From Clostridia bacterium (GTDB taxonomy: Bacteria > Bacillota > Clostridia > DUPQ01), in contig JAQVAJ010000041.1 in NCBI GenBank assembly GCA_028690885.1, positions 1 to 8,831 on the forward strand: 8,831 bases of DNA. The letters are read 5' to 3'. Every line of letters begins with the position of its first letter. The stretch's first letter is position 1. Made by a program: the position numbers and the translations under genes. This document shows positions 6,586 to 8,831 of the stretch, piece after piece. Under the pieces are notes generated by a model. It worked only from the letters and a program-made list of their open reading frames with translations. It had not been told where the DNA came from and did no database searches.

Positions 6586-7233
6586 TCAGAGTTCCTTAAG
6601 CTGTCTTATGGTTTCTTTTATATCGTCTGATTTAAAAATAGCAGAGCCTGCAACCAAAACATTTGCACCTGCCTTTTTAATTTCCTGACAGTTGTCGAGT
6701 GTTACGCCTCCATCTACCTGAATATCAAGATTTAATCCCATAGAATCAGCCATTTTCCTCAGTTCTTTAATTTTCTGAGTACTGTATGGAATATATGATT
6801 GTCCGCCGAAACCTGGATTTACACTCATTATAAGAACCATATCCAGCAGATGAAGGACATTTTTAAGTACTGATATATCTGTTGCCGGATTCAATGCAAC
6901 AGCTGCTTTCTTTCCATTTTCCTTTATATGCCTTATTGTCCTGTCTAAATGGATACATGCCTCCTGCTGAACACATATTATGTCGGCACCTGCTTTAGCA
7001 AAATCATCAATATATCTGTCGGGATCAGTTATCATTAAATGAACATCTAATACAAGATCTGTAATATTACGTAAAGATTCCACGACAGGTATGCCTACTG
7101 AAATGTTCGGTACAAAATGGCCGTCCATAACATCAATATGGACATATTGTGCTCCACCTTCTTCTATTTTTCTAACTTCGTCTTCAAGTCTTGCAAAATT
7201 ACTGGCAAGAAGTGATGGTGAGATTATTATCAT
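6586..7233 (-). CDS. rpe: Ribulose-phosphate 3-epimerase
   Basis: A 215-residue TIM-barrel enzyme of normal family length that interconverts D-ribulose 5-phosphate and D-xylulose 5-phosphate in the pentose phosphate pathway. The start ISPSLLASNFARL is characteristic. The metal and acid/base residues are present: His32 and Asp34 in VHIDVMDGHFVPN, His65 in DVHLM and Asp174 in QVDGGV. The phosphate-binding loops MSVNPGFGGQ (136-145) and VAGSAIF (194-200) are intact. One departure is CVQQEA (87-92), where the family usually has a His in place of the first Gln. The ATG overlaps the rsgA stop by one base (TGATG), and a strong AGGAGGGG lies within rsgA just upstream. It is the third gene of the prkC-rsgA-rpe cluster. 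The stop codon abuts that of the convergent U32 gene with no room for an intervening terminator. Confidence 0.97.
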   Translation of the reverse strand: MIIISPSLLASNFARLEDEVRKIEEGGAQYVHIDVMDGHFVPNISVGIPVVESLRNITDLVLDVHLMITDPDRYIDDFAKAGADIICVQQEACIHLDRTIRHIKENGKKAAVALNPATDISVLKNVLHLLDMVLIMSVNPGFGGQSYIPYSTQKIKELRKMADSMGLNLDIQVDGGVTLDNCQEIKKAGANVLVAGSAIFKSDDIKETIRQLKEL

Positions 7234-8120
7234 CAGTATCCCCTCCTGTTTTTCAAAGCTTCTTTAGACATATTATATATCATTTTATACCTGTTGTATC
7301 GTCCGATTGGTATAAGATTCTCTTCAACCGCTTTAATTACTGCACAACCTTTTTCATTTATGTGTTTACAATCATTGAACTTGCATACTGATTTGTATTC
7401 ATCAAACTCGTTATACATATCTTTAATTGCCTCTGGTTCAAGCAAACCTGGATCAAATTTGGAAAAACCCGGTGTATCAACAATATATCCTCCCATGTAT
7501 GGTAGAAGCTGACAATGCCGCGTGGTATTCTTTCCTCTTTCAATCTTTCGGCTTAAAATGCCAGTCTGCATGCTTTTTGTTTTTGTAAGTGCATTTATTA
7601 GTGTCGATTTACCTGCTCCGGACTGTCCTGCAAAAACAGTGATTCCAGAGGAAATAACTTTTGAAAACCTATCTAGGTTATCCTCATGAAGAGCATCAGT
7701 CACAATTATCTCACAACCGCACTTCTCATATTCCTTCATTACAAGTCTTAATTTGTCATCATCTGCAAGATCTGATTTATTAATGCATAAAATGGACTGG
7801 ATTTTATGTGCTCTGCTTGCAAGTATTAGAAGATCAATTAAGAATTCATCCAGCTTTGGATTATTTATTGAAAAAACAATAACTGAAGTATCAACATTTG
7901 CTACTGGAGGTCGTATAAGGCTGTTCTTTCTTTCTTTTATCTTCTGTATATAGCCTTCTTTATCAGAAATATCTGTTATTTCAAATTCTGCTATATCACC
8001 GCAAAGAGGCTTAAAACCATCTTTTCTGAACAAGCCTCTTGGTTTGCAGATATATTCATCTTTTTCTGTTTTTACTGTGTATTGCCCGCTAACAGATTTT
8101 GTAACTAAACCTATCTCCAT
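7233..8120 (-). CDS. rsgA: Ribosome small subunit-dependent GTPase RsgA (YjeQ/CpgA)
   Basis: A 295-residue circularly permuted GTPase, normal length for Firmicutes, that checks late 30S maturation at the decoding centre. Domain order: N-terminal OB fold (about 1-68); permuted G domain with G4 NKSD (114-117), P-loop GQSGAGKST (165-173), switch I GKNTTRH (196-202) and G3 DTPGF (215-219); then a zinc knuckle with Cys246, Cys251, His253 and Cys259. Switch I normally reads G-x-H-T-T, with the His corresponding to catalytic His248 of E. coli RsgA. Here it is Asn198 (codon AAT), while His202 nearby is retained. The ATG follows the prkC stop directly (TAAATG), and no purine-rich ribosome binding site precedes it, so coupling to prkC translation is likely. 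In B. subtilis the homologue (CpgA) is a substrate of the kinase PrkC, which fits this gene order. Confidence 0.97.
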   Translation of the reverse strand: MEIGLVTKSVSGQYTVKTEKDEYICKPRGLFRKDGFKPLCGDIAEFEITDISDKEGYIQKIKERKNSLIRPPVANVDTSVIVFSINNPKLDEFLIDLLILASRAHKIQSILCINKSDLADDDKLRLVMKEYEKCGCEIIVTDALHEDNLDRFSKVISSGITVFAGQSGAGKSTLINALTKTKSMQTGILSRKIERGKNTTRHCQLLPYMGGYIVDTPGFSKFDPGLLEPEAIKDMYNEFDEYKSVCKFNDCKHINEKGCAVIKAVEENLIPIGRYNRYKMIYNMSKEALKNRRGY

Positions 8121-8831
8121 TTATGGTTCAACTGGCGCATCAGGCAATCCTGGTTCGCCCTCAGGAGTATCTCCAGGTTGATCTGATGGACTGGGTGTCG
8201 GTACATAATAGTCGAAATACTTATAAACTATTGGATCTTTGTAAGGAACTGAACCTATAAATACTGTTAATTTTGTTTCTCCTTTTGCAGGTATCCTGAT
8301 ATCTCTTTCATATGGAAGTTTAGACAGATCTGCAACATTCACAGATGTCTGAGATGATCCAGATTGATCAGAATGCTCCAACTTAAATCTTAAGGTAAGT
8401 GGAAATTGCATATTTGATATCTCTGCAATTGTAGGGTCAAAAACATATTTAGCATATATGTCTTCATATATTACACCTTCGGTATCAACAGCAAGTTTAA
8501 CATCAATTGTACTGTGCTCGTATATACCTGAACCAGCTTCCGGATATTGATATGTTATTATAGGTGTCTTACCTGGAATCTCTTCTTCTGACATTACATT
8601 CATTACTAGATTAAACTCAGCTAAACGAGCAGCCGCCTGTTCCTTGGTTAAACCCATAAGATCAGGCACAGAAGTTCTTTCATACTGAGATCCCATTGAT
8701 ACATATATTCTTATAGTCTCTCCATACTTTACCTGAGTATTCTCCAAAGGTGATACAGAAATAACTATTCCAGCATCTATATCCATACTGTATTGTTCAA
8801 TCTTTTCTGGAATAAGTCCGATATTGATAAT
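8121..8831 (-). CDS. prkC: PASTA-domain Ser/Thr protein kinase, C-terminal extracellular part (PrkC-like), 5' end outside window
   Basis: The frame is open from the window edge at 8831 to a TAA at 8121-8123, giving 236 residues. The ATG at 8786 is internal: the 15 codons upstream (GLIPEKIEQYS and neighbours) continue a PASTA repeat. Two PASTA units are visible, a partial one to about residue 47 ending YGETIRIYVSMGS, and a complete one at about 52-118 (SVPDLMGLTKEQAAARL ... DVKLAVD). Next comes an apparently beta-rich region of about 85 residues, then an acidic Pro/Gly tail (YVPTPSPSDQPGD ... APVEP). PASTA units bind muropeptides or lipid II outside the cell and control the intracellular kinase domain. 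The kinase and membrane segment lie beyond the window, so naming rests on the PASTA repeats and the downstream rsgA-rpe order. A PASTA-bearing penicillin-binding protein is less likely in this context. Confidence 0.88.
   Translation of the reverse strand: MINIGLIPEKIEQYSMDIDAGIVISVSPLENTQVKYGETIRIYVSMGSQYERTSVPDLMGLTKEQAAARLAEFNLVMNVMSEEEIPGKTPIITYQYPEAGSGIYEHSTIDVKLAVDTEGVIYEDIYAKYVFDPTIAEISNMQFPLTLRFKLEHSDQSGSSQTSVNVADLSKLPYERDIRIPAKGETKLTVFIGSVPYKDPIVYKYFDYYVPTPSPSDQPGDTPEGEPGLPDAPVEP

Noticed and set aside
6963..6980. Rpe CVQQEA segment (His to Gln near the active site) as a sign of lost activity
   Set aside because: All metal and acid/base residues and phosphate loops are intact, and the changed His is not a known catalytic residue, so this looks like ordinary variation.
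8784..8786. ATG at 8786 as the start of a separate small PASTA gene
   Set aside because: The frame stays open to the window edge, and the upstream codons complete a PASTA repeat, so this Met is internal to a longer kinase gene.

Overview
This AT-rich window looks chromosomal and comes from a low-GC Gram-positive, most likely a member of Clostridia. The evidence is gene content (a PASTA-type Ser/Thr kinase followed by rsgA and rpe, plus an RqcH-type NFACT protein and a long U32 protein), strong GGAGG-like ribosome binding sites and AT-biased codon use. I cannot place it to genus. There are no RNA genes, mobile elements or CRISPR arrays, and no stretch over 300 bases lacks a gene. The longest non-coding stretch is the 160 bp between rqcH and the U32 gene.

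Right block (6586-8831, minus strand): the 3' end of a prkC-like PASTA kinase gene, then rsgA, then rpe. They are packed with no gaps (TAAATG and TGATG junctions). This is the well-known Firmicutes signalling and ribosome-assembly operon, without the thiN that follows rpe in Bacillus subtilis. rpe instead meets the U32 gene convergently, with the two stop codons directly adjacent.

Middle block: a U32-family protein on the plus strand (4387-6585), resembling RlhA, the 23S rRNA C2501 hydroxylase. It is divergent from rqcH (2448-4226, minus), the ribosome quality control factor that adds alanine tails to stalled nascent chains. Between them lies the most striking non-coding feature, an ordered array of seven alternating TCGT/ACGA half-sites with an exact 20-bp period (4261-4324). 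It looks like a multi-site operator shared by two divergent genes that both concern the large ribosomal subunit.

Left block (1-2390, minus strand): a PLP-dependent aminotransferase, an aldo/keto reductase and the N-terminus of a membrane protein that resembles CPBP (CAAX-type) proteases. The genes overlap by 4 nt and 1 nt and are almost certainly translated from one message.

Most genes are conserved housekeeping types, but several carry substitutions at expected key positions: RsgA has Asn where the switch-I catalytic His is expected, the U32 protein has Ala where a conserved Fe-S Cys is expected, and RqcH has Glu97 in place of Asp97. I see no clear new defence or mobile system here. The repeat array is the best candidate for something undescribed.
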